A stretch of 64,000 nucleotides of DNA from Microbacterium luteolum (GTDB taxonomy: Bacteria; Actinomycetota; Actinomycetes; Actinomycetales; Microbacteriaceae). The position numbers and the translations under genes were made by a program. The notes under the pieces are model-generated. The model ran no database searches, had not been told where the DNA came from, and saw only the letters and a program-made list of their open reading frames with translations. The stretch covers positions 2,454,950 through 2,518,949 of the forward strand of contig NZ_BAAAUN010000001.1 in assembly GCF_039533965.1 (NCBI RefSeq), read 5' to 3'. Shown here in pieces: positions 31,065 through 39,502 of this stretch; within the stretch, counting starts at the first letter, position 1, and every line of letters starts with the position of its first letter.

Positions 31065-34043
31065 ATGAACGTGCCCGAGACCTTGCTTCCCCCACGCCGC
31101 TCGCGTGCCCGATCCCTCCGCAGAGGCGGGGCGGCGATCCTCGCCCTCGCACTGACGCTTCCCCTCCTCCCGATGCTGTCCGCACCCGCGGCGGCGGCGG
31201 AGACGACCGTGATCGTCGACGACGCCGTCACCTCCACGACCGAGGGGTTCGAGTTCCCCGCCAAGTGGGTGGGAGACGCCGATCTCGATCCCACCAAGTG
31301 GATGAACGGCACGGAGCATTGGGTCCGCGCCGGCGACACCCCGAGCATGACCTTCCGCTTCACCGGCGTGCAGGCCGAGCTCCTCGGGAACACGGACCCC
31401 GCCCACGGCACCTACGCGTTCTCGGTCGACGGAGGCCCGGAGACGATCGTCGACGCGTACTCCGCGACGCGCCAGTATCAGCAGCTGCTCTTCTCGACCG
31501 GCGTCCTGCCGTCCGGGCCGCACACCGTCGTGCTGCGCGTGACCGGGGAGAAGAACCCCGCCGCCGCCCGCGCCGGCGCACAGATCGACTTCGCCCGCGT
31601 GACGAAAGAGCTCGTCGCCGCCACCGGTGTGTCCCTGGATCAGTCGCCGCTGACGCTCGAGGCGACCAGCACGGCGAAGGTCGAGGCGACGGTCACCCCG
31701 GCCGACGCGACCGACAAGACCGTCACGTGGTCCTCCGATGACGAGGGCGTGGCCGCGGTCGCAGCCGACGGCACGATCACCGCGGTCGCGGCGGGCGAGG
31801 CGACCATCACCGCCACCACGCGAGACGGCGGATTCACCGCCCACCGCACCGTCACCGTGACCGCCGCGCGCACAGAGCTGTCCGGAGCCGTGGCGGACAC
31901 CAACTTCCACTACGTGACCACCAAGTCCTTCGACGACTACCGCCGCAAGTACTACTCCGATGTCGTGACGATGACCGAGACGGCATGGCAGGGGACGGCA
32001 TGGCAGCAGGACCGCGTCAACGCGCAGTTCGTGCTCTGGAGCGCCGGCGAGGCCAAGACCGGCGTCCGCGTGGAAAGCGTGCACCTGACCGGCGCCGACG
32101 GCGCATCCCTCGACGACGGCATCACCGCCACCCTGGTCTCGACCGTGATGGCCGGACGCGGACGCCCGTCGCTCGGAAAGCCCCAGGAGCCGATCCCGGA
32201 CATCCTCAAGCCCATCGCCTCTGTCGAGATGGCACCCCGCTCGGTGCAGCCTGTCTGGATGACGGTCGACGTGCCTGCCGATGCCGCGCCCGGCGTCTAC
32301 GACGGCACGGTCGTCGTGGTCAGCGACCAGGGCGATCGCATCGAGCTGACCCTCGGACTCGAAGTCCTCGACCTCCGACTCCCGGCCGCAGGCGACTGGG
32401 AGCAGTTCGTCGACCTGTGGCAGAACCCGTACGCGGTCGCCCGCACCGAGGGCATCCCGCACGACCAGCTCTGGAGCGACGCGCACTTCGCCGCCATGCT
32501 GCCGCACTACCAGCGCCTGCGGGACGCCGGTCAGGACGTCATCACGACGACCGTGGTCAAGGACCCCTGGGCGTCACAGACCTACGACCCGTACGAGTCG
32601 ATGGTCGAGTGGACGAAGAACGCCGACGGCACCTGGTCCTTCGACTTCAGCGTCTTCGACCGATGGGTCGAGTTCATGATGGACGACGTCGGGATCGACG
32701 GCCAGATCGATGCGTACTCCATGGTCAACTGGGCGAGCAAGGTCGAGTACTTCGACGTCGCGCAGGACCGCCGGATCACCGCATCGGTGTCGGTCGGCAC
32801 TCCCATCTGGCGTGAGATGTGGACCGCGTTCCTGGAGAAGTTCGGCCCGCACCTCGAGGAGAAGGGCTGGTTCGACATCACCTACATGGCGATGGACGAG
32901 CGCGCACTGGACGACATCCTCCAGGCGGTCGATCTCATCGACGAGGCAGCACCCGGCCTCAAGGTCGGCGCCGCGATGAACTACAACAGCCTGCATGATC
33001 CGCGCCTCGACCGGATCGACAAGATCTCGGTCTCGGCGGACAACGTGCTCATCGGCGACGAGGAGTTCGAGACCGTCGCCGCGCACCGCCGCGAGCTCGG
33101 ACTGATCACGAGCATCTACTACTGCGTCGGCATCTACCCGAACACCTTCGTGCGATCGAACCTCGCCGAGGCGGTCTGGGGGCAGTGGAAGACGACGGCG
33201 ACGGCATCCGACGGCTACCTCCGCTGGGCGTACGACAGCTTCGTCGAGGATCCGTTCACCACCGTCGACTTCAAGACCTGGGAATCGGGAGACGCGGCGC
33301 AGGTGTACCCGCACGACATCTCATCGGTCCGCTGGGAGCACATGAACGAGGGGATCCGAGACGCCGAGAAGGTCCGGTGGCTCTCCGCCAGATCGACGGA
33401 TGCCGCAGCCACACTGAACGCCGCCATGGCGGAGATGGCGAACCCCGGCTTCAAGAAGGATCCCTTCGGCGGCGTCATCGACCCGGGTGACGTCGACATC
33501 CCCGCCGAGGTCGACCGGCTGCAGGCGGCGCTCGACGCGGCGACGCGGACGTATCTCGCCGACCGGGAAGCGGCCTTCGACGTGTCGATCTCGGACACCG
33601 CGCTCACGGTCGAGACTCCGGCCACCGCGACGGTGACCGGGCTCGAGCCGGGGACGACCGCGACGTTCGAGCTGCACTCCGACCCGGTGCTGCTCGGCAC
33701 AGCCACGGCGGATGCCGATGGCACGGCCCGCCTCGCCTTCACGGTGCCGACGGTGCCGGTCGGTGCGCATGCCCTGGTGGTGAGCGCACGCGACGCGGCG
33801 GGCACACCCGGCAGCATCTCGGTCGCCGTCACGGTGCGTGCGGCGCCGAACCCCGGCGGAGGCGGCGACGGCTCCACCGGGTCCGGGTCCGGCGCGGGCT
33901 CCGGCTCCGGCTCATCGAACGGCAGTGCTCTGGCCACCACCGGCCAGGACCCTGCACTGATCACGACGGCCATCCTCCTGGCAGTGCTTCTCCTCGCAGG
34001 AGGCGCCGTCGCCGTCCGACGCAGGCGTTCCCCCCGCGCCTGA
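31065..34043 (+). CDS. Cell-wall-anchored glycoside hydrolase of GH123/DUF4091 type
   Basis: This is a 992-residue surface enzyme. It has a signal peptide (1 to about 44), a galactose-binding-like beta domain (about 45-183), a BIG2 Ig-like domain (184-266), the GH123-like catalytic region (to about 775; adjacent Asp611-Glu612 in YMAMDER), and an Ig-like domain (839-925). A Gly/Ser linker, sorting signal LATTG (956-960), membrane helix and Arg-rich tail complete it. GH123 enzymes are beta-N-acetylgalactosaminidases with an adjacent Asp-Glu pair, which fits the amino-sugar genes nearby. ATG 31065 has AGGA upstream; ATG 31044 is an alternative. Sortase-linked display is inferred. Confidence 0.85.
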   Translation: MNVPETLLPPRRSRARSLRRGGAAILALALTLPLLPMLSAPAAAAETTVIVDDAVTSTTEGFEFPAKWVGDADLDPTKWMNGTEHWVRAGDTPSMTFRFTGVQAELLGNTDPAHGTYAFSVDGGPETIVDAYSATRQYQQLLFSTGVLPSGPHTVVLRVTGEKNPAAARAGAQIDFARVTKELVAATGVSLDQSPLTLEATSTAKVEATVTPADATDKTVTWSSDDEGVAAVAADGTITAVAAGEATITATTRDGGFTAHRTVTVTAARTELSGAVADTNFHYVTTKSFDDYRRKYYSDVVTMTETAWQGTAWQQDRVNAQFVLWSAGEAKTGVRVESVHLTGADGASLDDGITATLVSTVMAGRGRPSLGKPQEPIPDILKPIASVEMAPRSVQPVWMTVDVPADAAPGVYDGTVVVVSDQGDRIELTLGLEVLDLRLPAAGDWEQFVDLWQNPYAVARTEGIPHDQLWSDAHFAAMLPHYQRLRDAGQDVITTTVVKDPWASQTYDPYESMVEWTKNADGTWSFDFSVFDRWVEFMMDDVGIDGQIDAYSMVNWASKVEYFDVAQDRRITASVSVGTPIWREMWTAFLEKFGPHLEEKGWFDITYMAMDERALDDILQAVDLIDEAAPGLKVGAAMNYNSLHDPRLDRIDKISVSADNVLIGDEEFETVAAHRRELGLITSIYYCVGIYPNTFVRSNLAEAVWGQWKTTATASDGYLRWAYDSFVEDPFTTVDFKTWESGDAAQVYPHDISSVRWEHMNEGIRDAEKVRWLSARSTDAAATLNAAMAEMANPGFKKDPFGGVIDPGDVDIPAEVDRLQAALDAATRTYLADREAAFDVSISDTALTVETPATATVTGLEPGTTATFELHSDPVLLGTATADADGTARLAFTVPTVPVGAHALVVSARDAAGTPGSISVAVTVRAAPNPGGGGDGSTGSGSGAGSGSGSSNGSALATTGQDPALITTAILLAVLLLAGGAVAVRRRRSPRA

Positions 34044-34057
34044 TCGGGCTTCCCCAT

Positions 34058-34096
34058 GGGCCGTCACCGCCTCCCCCTCAGCGGCGGTGACGGCCC
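34058..34096 (+). terminator. Strong terminator after the glycosidase gene
   Basis: GGGCCGTCACCGCC (34058-34071) and GGCGGTGACGGCCC (34083-34096) form a perfect 14-bp stem with an 11-base loop, followed by TTCTTCG. It begins 14 bases after the stop codon. Confidence 0.88.
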
Positions 34097-34162
34097 TTCT
34101 TCGCGCTCACGCGCGTCGAACGGTCACAGAGGCAAGAGCCGCAGGACGCGACCCCGCTCGCG

Positions 34163-35329
34163 TCAGGGGCGAGGAGCGGATGCCGCGAGCAGCTGCTCCG
34201 GGCTCCATCGCACGCCGAGCGCCGACGTCAGCGCGGCCTGGGCGGCACCGGCGGAGAGCGCGACGCGCGGGTCGGCGTAGCGGATGGGCACCTGCGCTGT
34301 ACCCCGCGACGAATAGTCCGTCTCGCTGCGCACGCGCTCGAGGAAGCGGGGCCCGAGTACGGTGGCCGGACCCCCGATGACGACCTCCGTCGGATCGAGG
34401 AGCGCGCTGATGAGCTTGACGGCGCGGGCGAGCGCGCGGGCGCCGTCGTCCAGCTGCCGCGGGTCGGCACGAGCGGCGAGCACCGCGATCTCCGCAGCAT
34501 CCATCGCGTCGGAGAAGCCCTCGCCGAGCATGGCGCCCATGGCGGATGCCGATTCGAGGCACCCGCGCCGTCCGCAACTGCAGTCCCGCGCCGCCTCACC
34601 GAACACCACCTGCACGTGGCCGATCTCCCCGGCCCGGTCGCGCGGCCCCGGGGCAAGCTCGCCGTCGAGGGTCACCGCGGCGCCGATCCCGCCGCCGATG
34701 TGGATGAAGAGCCGGTAGCCCGCGGGGGACTCCTCCCGCCCCGCCTCGGCGATGGCCTCGGCATCGACGTCGTTGACCAACAGGACCGGTGCCTTCAGGA
34801 CGCGTTCGAATCGCTCGGCCAGGGGCAGGTCCTGCCACTTCAGCTGCACGCTCTCGAGCACCGAACGGCCGTCCGTGGTGCCGGGGAGCTGCACTCCGGC
34901 GGCGAGCAGGCGGTCGCCGAACTCGACGGCCACGGCCGCGACCGCGGCATCGAGCACGCGGTCGCGGTCCTCCGCCGAGTAGGTCACGCGCCGGACATCG
35001 ACCTCGGTGCCGTCGAGGGCGACGAGCGCGATGTGCGCATGGCGGGGCTGGATCACGATGACGAGGATGAGATGGTGACTCGCGTCGATGCTGAGGGTCG
35101 TCGCCCGCTTTCCGCCGGTGCTCGCCGCCTGTTCCCCCTCGACGATGAGGCGGTTCTCGAGCAGCTCGGCGACCAGCGACGACGCGGTGGCCGCGGTCAG
35201 CCCCGTCGACCGTGCGATCCCGGCCCTGGTCTGCACGCCGGGATTGCGGAAGACCAGCTGCAGCGCCCGCCGCAGGTTGGCGCGCCGCACCGAGGCCTGG
35301 GTGTCGAGGGCGTCATCCGAGTTGAGCAT
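34163..35329 (-). CDS. ROK-family transcriptional repressor (second)
   Basis: This 388-residue paralogue of the ROK repressor at 29705 has a winged helix at about residues 20-78 (VQTRAGIARSTGLTAATASSLVAELLENRLI) and a ROK domain with GEIGHVQVVFG and CSCGRRGCLES. The same helix positions are conserved between the paralogues, in agreement with related operators. It starts at ATG 35329. Its upstream region holds a plus-strand promoter with a ROK-like operator but no gene. Confidence 0.9.
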   Translation of the reverse strand: MLNSDDALDTQASVRRANLRRALQLVFRNPGVQTRAGIARSTGLTAATASSLVAELLENRLIVEGEQAASTGGKRATTLSIDASHHLILVIVIQPRHAHIALVALDGTEVDVRRVTYSAEDRDRVLDAAVAAVAVEFGDRLLAAGVQLPGTTDGRSVLESVQLKWQDLPLAERFERVLKAPVLLVNDVDAEAIAEAGREESPAGYRLFIHIGGGIGAAVTLDGELAPGPRDRAGEIGHVQVVFGEAARDCSCGRRGCLESASAMGAMLGEGFSDAMDAAEIAVLAARADPRQLDDGARALARAVKLISALLDPTEVVIGGPATVLGPRFLERVRSETDYSSRGTAQVPIRYADPRVALSAGAAQAALTSALGVRWSPEQLLAASAPRP

Positions 35330-35360
35330 GGGTTCCGTTCAGGCTCTCGCGAGCGAGCTG

Positions 35361-35415
35361 TTGACAGATCGAGCTACGATCCGTAGTCTCTCCGTAAGTT
35401 TATTCATTGAACTTA
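35361..35415 (+). promoter_or_regulatory. Orphan plus-strand promoter with ROK-like operator
   Basis: TTGACA (35361-35366), 17 bases, and TAGTCT (35384-35389) make a good promoter. The inverted repeat TAAGTT (35395-35400), AACTTA (35410-35415) begins at the expected start site and contains TTATTCATTGA, which fits the same TTAYTCAYTRA core as the glycosidase operator. The layout matches the promoter at 30955-31012, but the only downstream sequence before a terminator is about 80 bases with no ORF. Confidence 0.7.
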
Positions 35416-35485
35416 GTTGGCCGAAAGGCCTCCCCCAGCTCCGGACGGGCGAGTGCTGCACACACCGTCGCCCGTCCGGCACTTC
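35396..35485 (+). ncRNA. Candidate small RNA under ROK control
   Basis: The expected transcript starts near 35396 and ends at the terminator 35441-35479. It would carry GGCCGAAAGGCC (35419-35430), a short stem with a GAAA tetraloop, then the 12-bp terminator stem. No start codon with a ribosome site gives a sensible peptide. It may instead be the leftover promoter of a deleted glycosidase gene. The call rests on signals only. Confidence 0.4.
35441..35479. terminator. 12-bp stem terminator, probably bidirectional
   Basis: CCGGACGGGCGA (35441-35452) pairs with TCGCCCGTCCGG (35468-35479) around a 15-base loop. On the minus strand it lies nine bases after the chorismate mutase stop; on the plus strand it ends the orphan transcript, with a CTTCTTCT tail. 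Confidence 0.8.
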
Positions 35486-35488
35486 TTC

Positions 35489-35788
35489 TCAGCGGCCCTC
35501 AGCCGCCTCGGTGTGGTGGCGGATGACCTCGGCCACCACGAAGTTGAACCACTTCTCCGCGAACTCCGGATCGAGATGCGCCTCTTCCGCGAGCGCACGG
35601 AGGCGCGCGACCTGCTGCTCCTCCCGATTCGGATCGGATGCGGGCATCTCGTGCTCGGCCTTCAGATGCCCGACCTGCTGGGTGGCGCGGAAGCGCTCGG
35701 CCAGCATGAAGATCAGCGCGGCGTCGATGTTGTCGATGCTGGCGCGAAGTCGGAGCAGTTCGGCCTTCGGGTCCTCAGCGGCTGTCAT
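35489..35788 (-). CDS. AroQ-class chorismate mutase
   Basis: This 99-residue all-helical enzyme converts chorismate to prephenate, the first step to phenylalanine and tyrosine. The pattern ELLRLRASIDNIDAALIFMLAERFRATQQVGHLKAE (about residues 10-45) carries the Arg, Asp and Lys active-site positions of the AroQ fold, and WFNFVVAEVIRHHTE near residue 80 closes it. It lacks a signal peptide, so it is the cytosolic form. It is a single gene, divergent from the AI-2E-like transporter. Confidence 0.9.
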   Translation of the reverse strand: MTAAEDPKAELLRLRASIDNIDAALIFMLAERFRATQQVGHLKAEHEMPASDPNREEQQVARLRALAEEAHLDPEFAEKWFNFVVAEVIRHHTEAAEGR

Positions 35789-35850
35789 TCCCCTACTCTA
35801 GAGCCGCCGAACGCCCGTGTTCCGACGACGCCCACCGCTATCGTGAGCAC

Positions 35851-37035
35851 ATGAGCAACGAAGAGTCGCCGGCCTCCGCACCCACCGACGGCGTGGCATC
35901 CGAGACCCCGACCGATGCCCCCGGCGGACCGACGACCGAGACTGTTCCGCGTCCCGTCGTCGAGCCCATGGCACCGCGTGGATCGTTCTGGACCCGCATC
36001 GATCGCCCCTTCGTCTTCGGCTTCCTCGTGACACTCGGCGGCCTCGGCGCGGTCGTGCTGGGCCTGGCCCTCACGAGCCTCTCGACGGTCCTCATCTACA
36101 TCGCCCTCGCCCTCTTCGCGGCTCTCGGTCTCGACCCCGCGGTTCGCCTGCTCGAGCGTCGCGGCCTGTCCCGGGCCATCGCGGTCCTCGTCGTGACCCT
36201 CGGCCTCATCGTGGTGTTCGCCCTCCTGCTGTGGATGGTCATCCCGATCGTCGTCGACCAGATCTCGAGCTTCGTCCGCTCGGTGCCCGGCATGGTCCAG
36301 GAGTTCACCCGGAGCGATCTCTACGCCACCCTGGAGAGGCAGTTCGGCGAGCAGTTCCAGGATCTGGTCGCGGAGGTGCAGAAGTTCCTCTCGGACTTCG
36401 GCAACCTCGCCACCATCGGCGGCGGTGCGCTGAAGGTCGGCGCATCGATCGCCACCGGGATCTCTGGCACGATCATCGTGATCGTGCTGACGCTCTACTT
36501 CCTCGCGAGCCTCTCCGGGATCAAGGCCAGCCTGCTGCGTCTCGCGCCGGCCCGCGACCGCGCCCGCGCCGGTGACATCACCGACCAGATCACCGACTCG
36601 GTCGGCGGCTATGTCATGGGGATGGTGGTGCTCGCGTTCTTCAACGCGCTGCTCGCCTTCCTGCTCTACTTCTTCCTCGGCCTGCCGTTCCCCCCGCTGA
36701 TGGCGACCGTCGCCTTCTGCATCACGCTGATCCCGCTCGTCGGCTCCGTGATGTTCTGGATCATCGGCACCGGCATCGCGCTCTTCACCAACCCGATCGG
36801 CGCGCTGGTCTTCGCGATCGTCTACCTGATCTACATGCAGATCGAGGCCTACGTCATCACGCCGCGCGTCATGAACCGCGCGATCTCGATCCCCGGCTCG
36901 CTCGTGGTCATCGGCGCCCTCGCCGGCGGCACTCTGCTCGGGCTGCTCGGCGCGCTCGTGGCCGTGCCGGTCACGGCATCCATCCTCATCATCATCAAGC
37001 AGGTCTGGGTCCCGCGCCAGGACGCCCGGATCTAG
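35851..37035 (+). CDS. AI-2E-family transporter
   Basis: This is a 394-residue membrane protein. A 45-residue Pro/Thr-rich cytoplasmic start is followed by about eight membrane helices. The central soluble helical region (DQISSFVRSVPGMVQEFTRSDLYATLERQFGEQFQDLVAEVQKFL) and late motifs LIPLVGSVMFWIIGTGIAL and IEAYVITPRVMNRAISIPG are hallmarks of the AI-2E (TqsA/PerM) family. Members export or antiport small molecules; AI-2 export is shown for only a few. It ends at a bidirectional terminator. Confidence 0.9.
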   Translation: MSNEESPASAPTDGVASETPTDAPGGPTTETVPRPVVEPMAPRGSFWTRIDRPFVFGFLVTLGGLGAVVLGLALTSLSTVLIYIALALFAALGLDPAVRLLERRGLSRAIAVLVVTLGLIVVFALLLWMVIPIVVDQISSFVRSVPGMVQEFTRSDLYATLERQFGEQFQDLVAEVQKFLSDFGNLATIGGGALKVGASIATGISGTIIVIVLTLYFLASLSGIKASLLRLAPARDRARAGDITDQITDSVGGYVMGMVVLAFFNALLAFLLYFFLGLPFPPLMATVAFCITLIPLVGSVMFWIIGTGIALFTNPIGALVFAIVYLIYMQIEAYVITPRVMNRAISIPGSLVVIGALAGGTLLGLLGALVAVPVTASILIIIKQVWVPRQDARI

Positions 37036-37050
37036 CACCCGAAAACGCAG

Positions 37051-37095
37051 AAGTGCCCGGACCGCTGCAGGAATCAGCAACAGGTCCGGGCACTT
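37051..37095. terminator. Bidirectional terminator
   Basis: AAGTGCCCGGACC (37051-37063) and GGTCCGGGCACTT (37083-37095) form a perfect 13-bp stem with a 19-base loop between the convergent transporter and osmoprotectant genes. A and T flanks serve either strand. Confidence 0.88.
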
Positions 37096-37109
37096 CTTGA
37101 ACGAGAGAC

Positions 37110-38033
37110 TCAGACGAGGTCGTTGTCCTCGAGCCACTTCTTCGCGATGTCGGCCGACGACTGCTGGTCGACCGTGCTCAGCACGTTCAGCGACACGAGC
37201 TCCTCGGCCGTCAGCTTCGCGCTGATGGCGTTGAGCACATCCGACACCTTGTCGGCGATGTCGCTCGAGACGATCGGCACGACGTTCGACGAGATGATCA
37301 GGTTCTTCGGGTCTTCGAGCGCGACGATGTCCTCGGTCTCGAAGGCAGGGTCTGCGGTGTAGATGTCCGCGACCTGGATCTCACCGGCGAGCAGCGACTC
37401 GAGCGTCGTCGGGCCGGTGGCCGAGAACGCCAGGTCGACGCCGTAGACCTCCTTGGCGGCGGCCGGGTTGTACGGACGCTGCTCGAACTCCGGCGGGGCG
37501 CCGATCGTGACGGTCGAGGTGACGTTCTTGAGGTCTTCGATCGTCTTGAGGTTGTTGGCCTCGGCGAAGCTCTTGAGCACCGTGTAGGTGTCCTGGTCGG
37601 ACGCCTCGGCGTAGTCGAGGGCGGTCAGGCCCTCGGGCAGCGCCTCGGTGAGGGCCGTGTAGACGTCTTCCGGCGAGGTGACATCGATCTCGTCGTCCGA
37701 GAGGTACTCCAGCAGGCTGCCGGTGTACTCGGGGAAGACGTCGATCTCACCGGACTCGACCTCGGGCATGTACGCGTCGCGCTGACCGATGTTGAGCTTC
37801 GTCTCGACCGTGAAGCCGGCACCCTCGAGCGCCTGGGCGTAGATCTCGGCGATGATCTCGTTGGAGTAGTACCCCTGCGAGCCGACGACGATCGTCTCGG
37901 AGTCGCCCGATCCGGATCCGGCGTCGCTCGACGGCTCGTCGAGCGGGTTGCCGCCGCAGGCGGACAGGGCGAGTGTCGCCGCGGCCACCAGGCCGACGGC
38001 GAGGACGGAGCGCTTGCCTCGTGCTGTGAACAT
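37110..38033 (-). CDS. Osmoprotectant (glycine betaine/choline) ABC binding lipoprotein
   Basis: This is a 307-residue lipoprotein with lipobox LSAC ending at Cys26. The mature domain has the OpuAC/ProX pattern (IVVGSQGYYSNEIIAEIYAQALEGAGF; GEIDVFPEYTGSLLEYL), the class that binds betaine, carnitine or choline in an aromatic box. It is the last gene of a four-gene operon read as ATPase, permease, permease, binding protein. Control by osmotic stress is expected but no signal is visible. Confidence 0.92.
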   Translation of the reverse strand: MFTARGKRSVLAVGLVAAATLALSACGGNPLDEPSSDAGSGSGDSETIVVGSQGYYSNEIIAEIYAQALEGAGFTVETKLNIGQRDAYMPEVESGEIDVFPEYTGSLLEYLSDDEIDVTSPEDVYTALTEALPEGLTALDYAEASDQDTYTVLKSFAEANNLKTIEDLKNVTSTVTIGAPPEFEQRPYNPAAAKEVYGVDLAFSATGPTTLESLLAGEIQVADIYTADPAFETEDIVALEDPKNLIISSNVVPIVSSDIADKVSDVLNAISAKLTAEELVSLNVLSTVDQQSSADIAKKWLEDNDLV

Positions 38034-38090
38034 GGACTTCCTCTTCTTCTCTGGGACTTCTTCTGGTGCTGTGAGTGCGGGACGGAGAGA

Positions 38091-38825
38091 TCAGGCGGTG
38101 GATGCCGCCGGCGCGGGAGCCGGGGTGAGCGGACGGGTGCGCCGGCGTGCCGGGCGACCGGTGCGGAGCCCGCGCGGAACCGCAGCGTGTTGTGCGGCGG
38201 CGAGGAGCAGGTCGACGAGCAGCGCGAGCACCGCGACGATGAGCGCGCCGCCGAGAACCTGATCGAATCGACGCAACGGGATGCCCTGGATGATCGGCCA
38301 GCCGAGTCCGCCGAGGTTGACGTAGGCGGCGATCGTGACGGTCGCGATGACCTGCAGGAGCGCGGAGCGGATACCGCCGACGAGCAGGGGCAGGCCGAGG
38401 CGCACTTCGACCTTCCAGAAGATCTGCCACTCGGTCATGCCCATGGCCCGCGCCGCATCGATCACGCGGCGGTCGATCGCCTCGAGGCCCGTGTAGGCGC
38501 CGGCGAGGAGCGAGGGGATCGCGAGGAGCACGAAGGTGGCGATGGCCGCCTCGGGAACTCGGAGCACTCCGAGAAGGAGGACCAGCAGCACCATGAGACC
38601 GAAGGCGGGGATGGCCCGCGCTGCGCCCGAGACCGCGACGGCGATCTCGCGGCCGCGGCCGGTGTGACCGATCAGCCAGCCGAGCGGCAGGGCGATGATC
38701 GCGGCGATCAGCACCGAGATCGCGGTGAGGGCGAGGTGCTCGCCGAGGAGCTTGGGCAGCGCGTAGTTCCCCGTCCACTGCGCCGGGGCGAGCATCCACG
38801 CGATGGCGTCTGCGAAGAGATTCAT
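38091..38825 (-). CDS. Osmoprotectant ABC permease (second)
   Basis: This 244-residue OpuCD/ProW-like permease has about six helices and the conserved AMGMTEWQIFWKVEVRLGLPLLVGGIRSALLQVIATVTIAAYVNLGGLG region, which includes the EAA-like loop. Its C-terminus is rich in Arg and Pro. The ATG at 38825 overlaps the stop of the preceding permease by four bases. Confidence 0.9.
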   Translation of the reverse strand: MNLFADAIAWMLAPAQWTGNYALPKLLGEHLALTAISVLIAAIIALPLGWLIGHTGRGREIAVAVSGAARAIPAFGLMVLLVLLLGVLRVPEAAIATFVLLAIPSLLAGAYTGLEAIDRRVIDAARAMGMTEWQIFWKVEVRLGLPLLVGGIRSALLQVIATVTIAAYVNLGGLGWPIIQGIPLRRFDQVLGGALIVAVLALLVDLLLAAAQHAAVPRGLRTGRPARRRTRPLTPAPAPAASTA

Positions 38826-39502
38826 GCGGCTGCCCTCACCGGAACGGCGCGGCTCGCGGAGACACGACTCGTGGCCGTCGTCCACGGCATCAGCGCGCGT
38901 CCGATCAGCAGCAGGATCAGGTCGATCACGAGCGCGATGATCACGACAGCGACGACGCCGGCGAACACCTCGGCGATGATGCGGCGCTCGAGCCCGTTCG
39001 TGAAGAGGTAGCCGAGGTTGGTGACGCCGATCAGGATGCCGACGGTCGCGAGCGAGATCGTGCTGACGGCGGCGACTCGAAGTCCCGCGAGGATCACGGG
39101 GCCCGCGAGCGGGAACTCGACGGCCCAGAAGCGGCGGAACGGTGCGAAGCCGGTGGCGGTCGCCGCCTGGCGGACGCCGTCGTCGACCGAGTCGAGGCCG
39201 TCGGCGACCGCGCGGACCAGGATCGCTACCGCGTAGATCGTCAGGGCGATCACGAGGTTGGTCTCGCTGATCGCGGAATAGCCGAGCGTGGCCGGCAGCA
39301 GGATCAGCAGGGCCAGCGAGGGGATCGTGTAGAGCAACCCCGTGAGCACGATGATCGGACCGCGCACGAGCCGGTAGCGCCACGCGACCCAGCCGAGCGG
39401 GAGCGACAGCACGAAGCCGAGCACGATCGGCGCGATGCTCTGCCGCAGGTGCACCAGCGTCAGCTCGAGGATCAGGCCGAGGTTGTCGGTGACCCAGTTC
39501 AC
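38822..39502 (-). CDS. Osmoprotectant ABC permease (first)
   Basis: This 226-residue OpuCB/ProW-like permease has six helices and contains LPLGWVAWRYRLVRGPIIVLTGLLYTIPSLALLILL and the EAA-like VRQAATATGFAPFRRFWAVEFPLAGPVILAGLRVAAVSTISLATVG. It overlaps both neighbours by four bases and pairs with the second permease. Confidence 0.9.
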   Translation of the reverse strand: MNWVTDNLGLILELTLVHLRQSIAPIVLGFVLSLPLGWVAWRYRLVRGPIIVLTGLLYTIPSLALLILLPATLGYSAISETNLVIALTIYAVAILVRAVADGLDSVDDGVRQAATATGFAPFRRFWAVEFPLAGPVILAGLRVAAVSTISLATVGILIGVTNLGYLFTNGLERRIIAEVFAGVVAVVIIALVIDLILLLIGRALMPWTTATSRVSASRAVPVRAAA

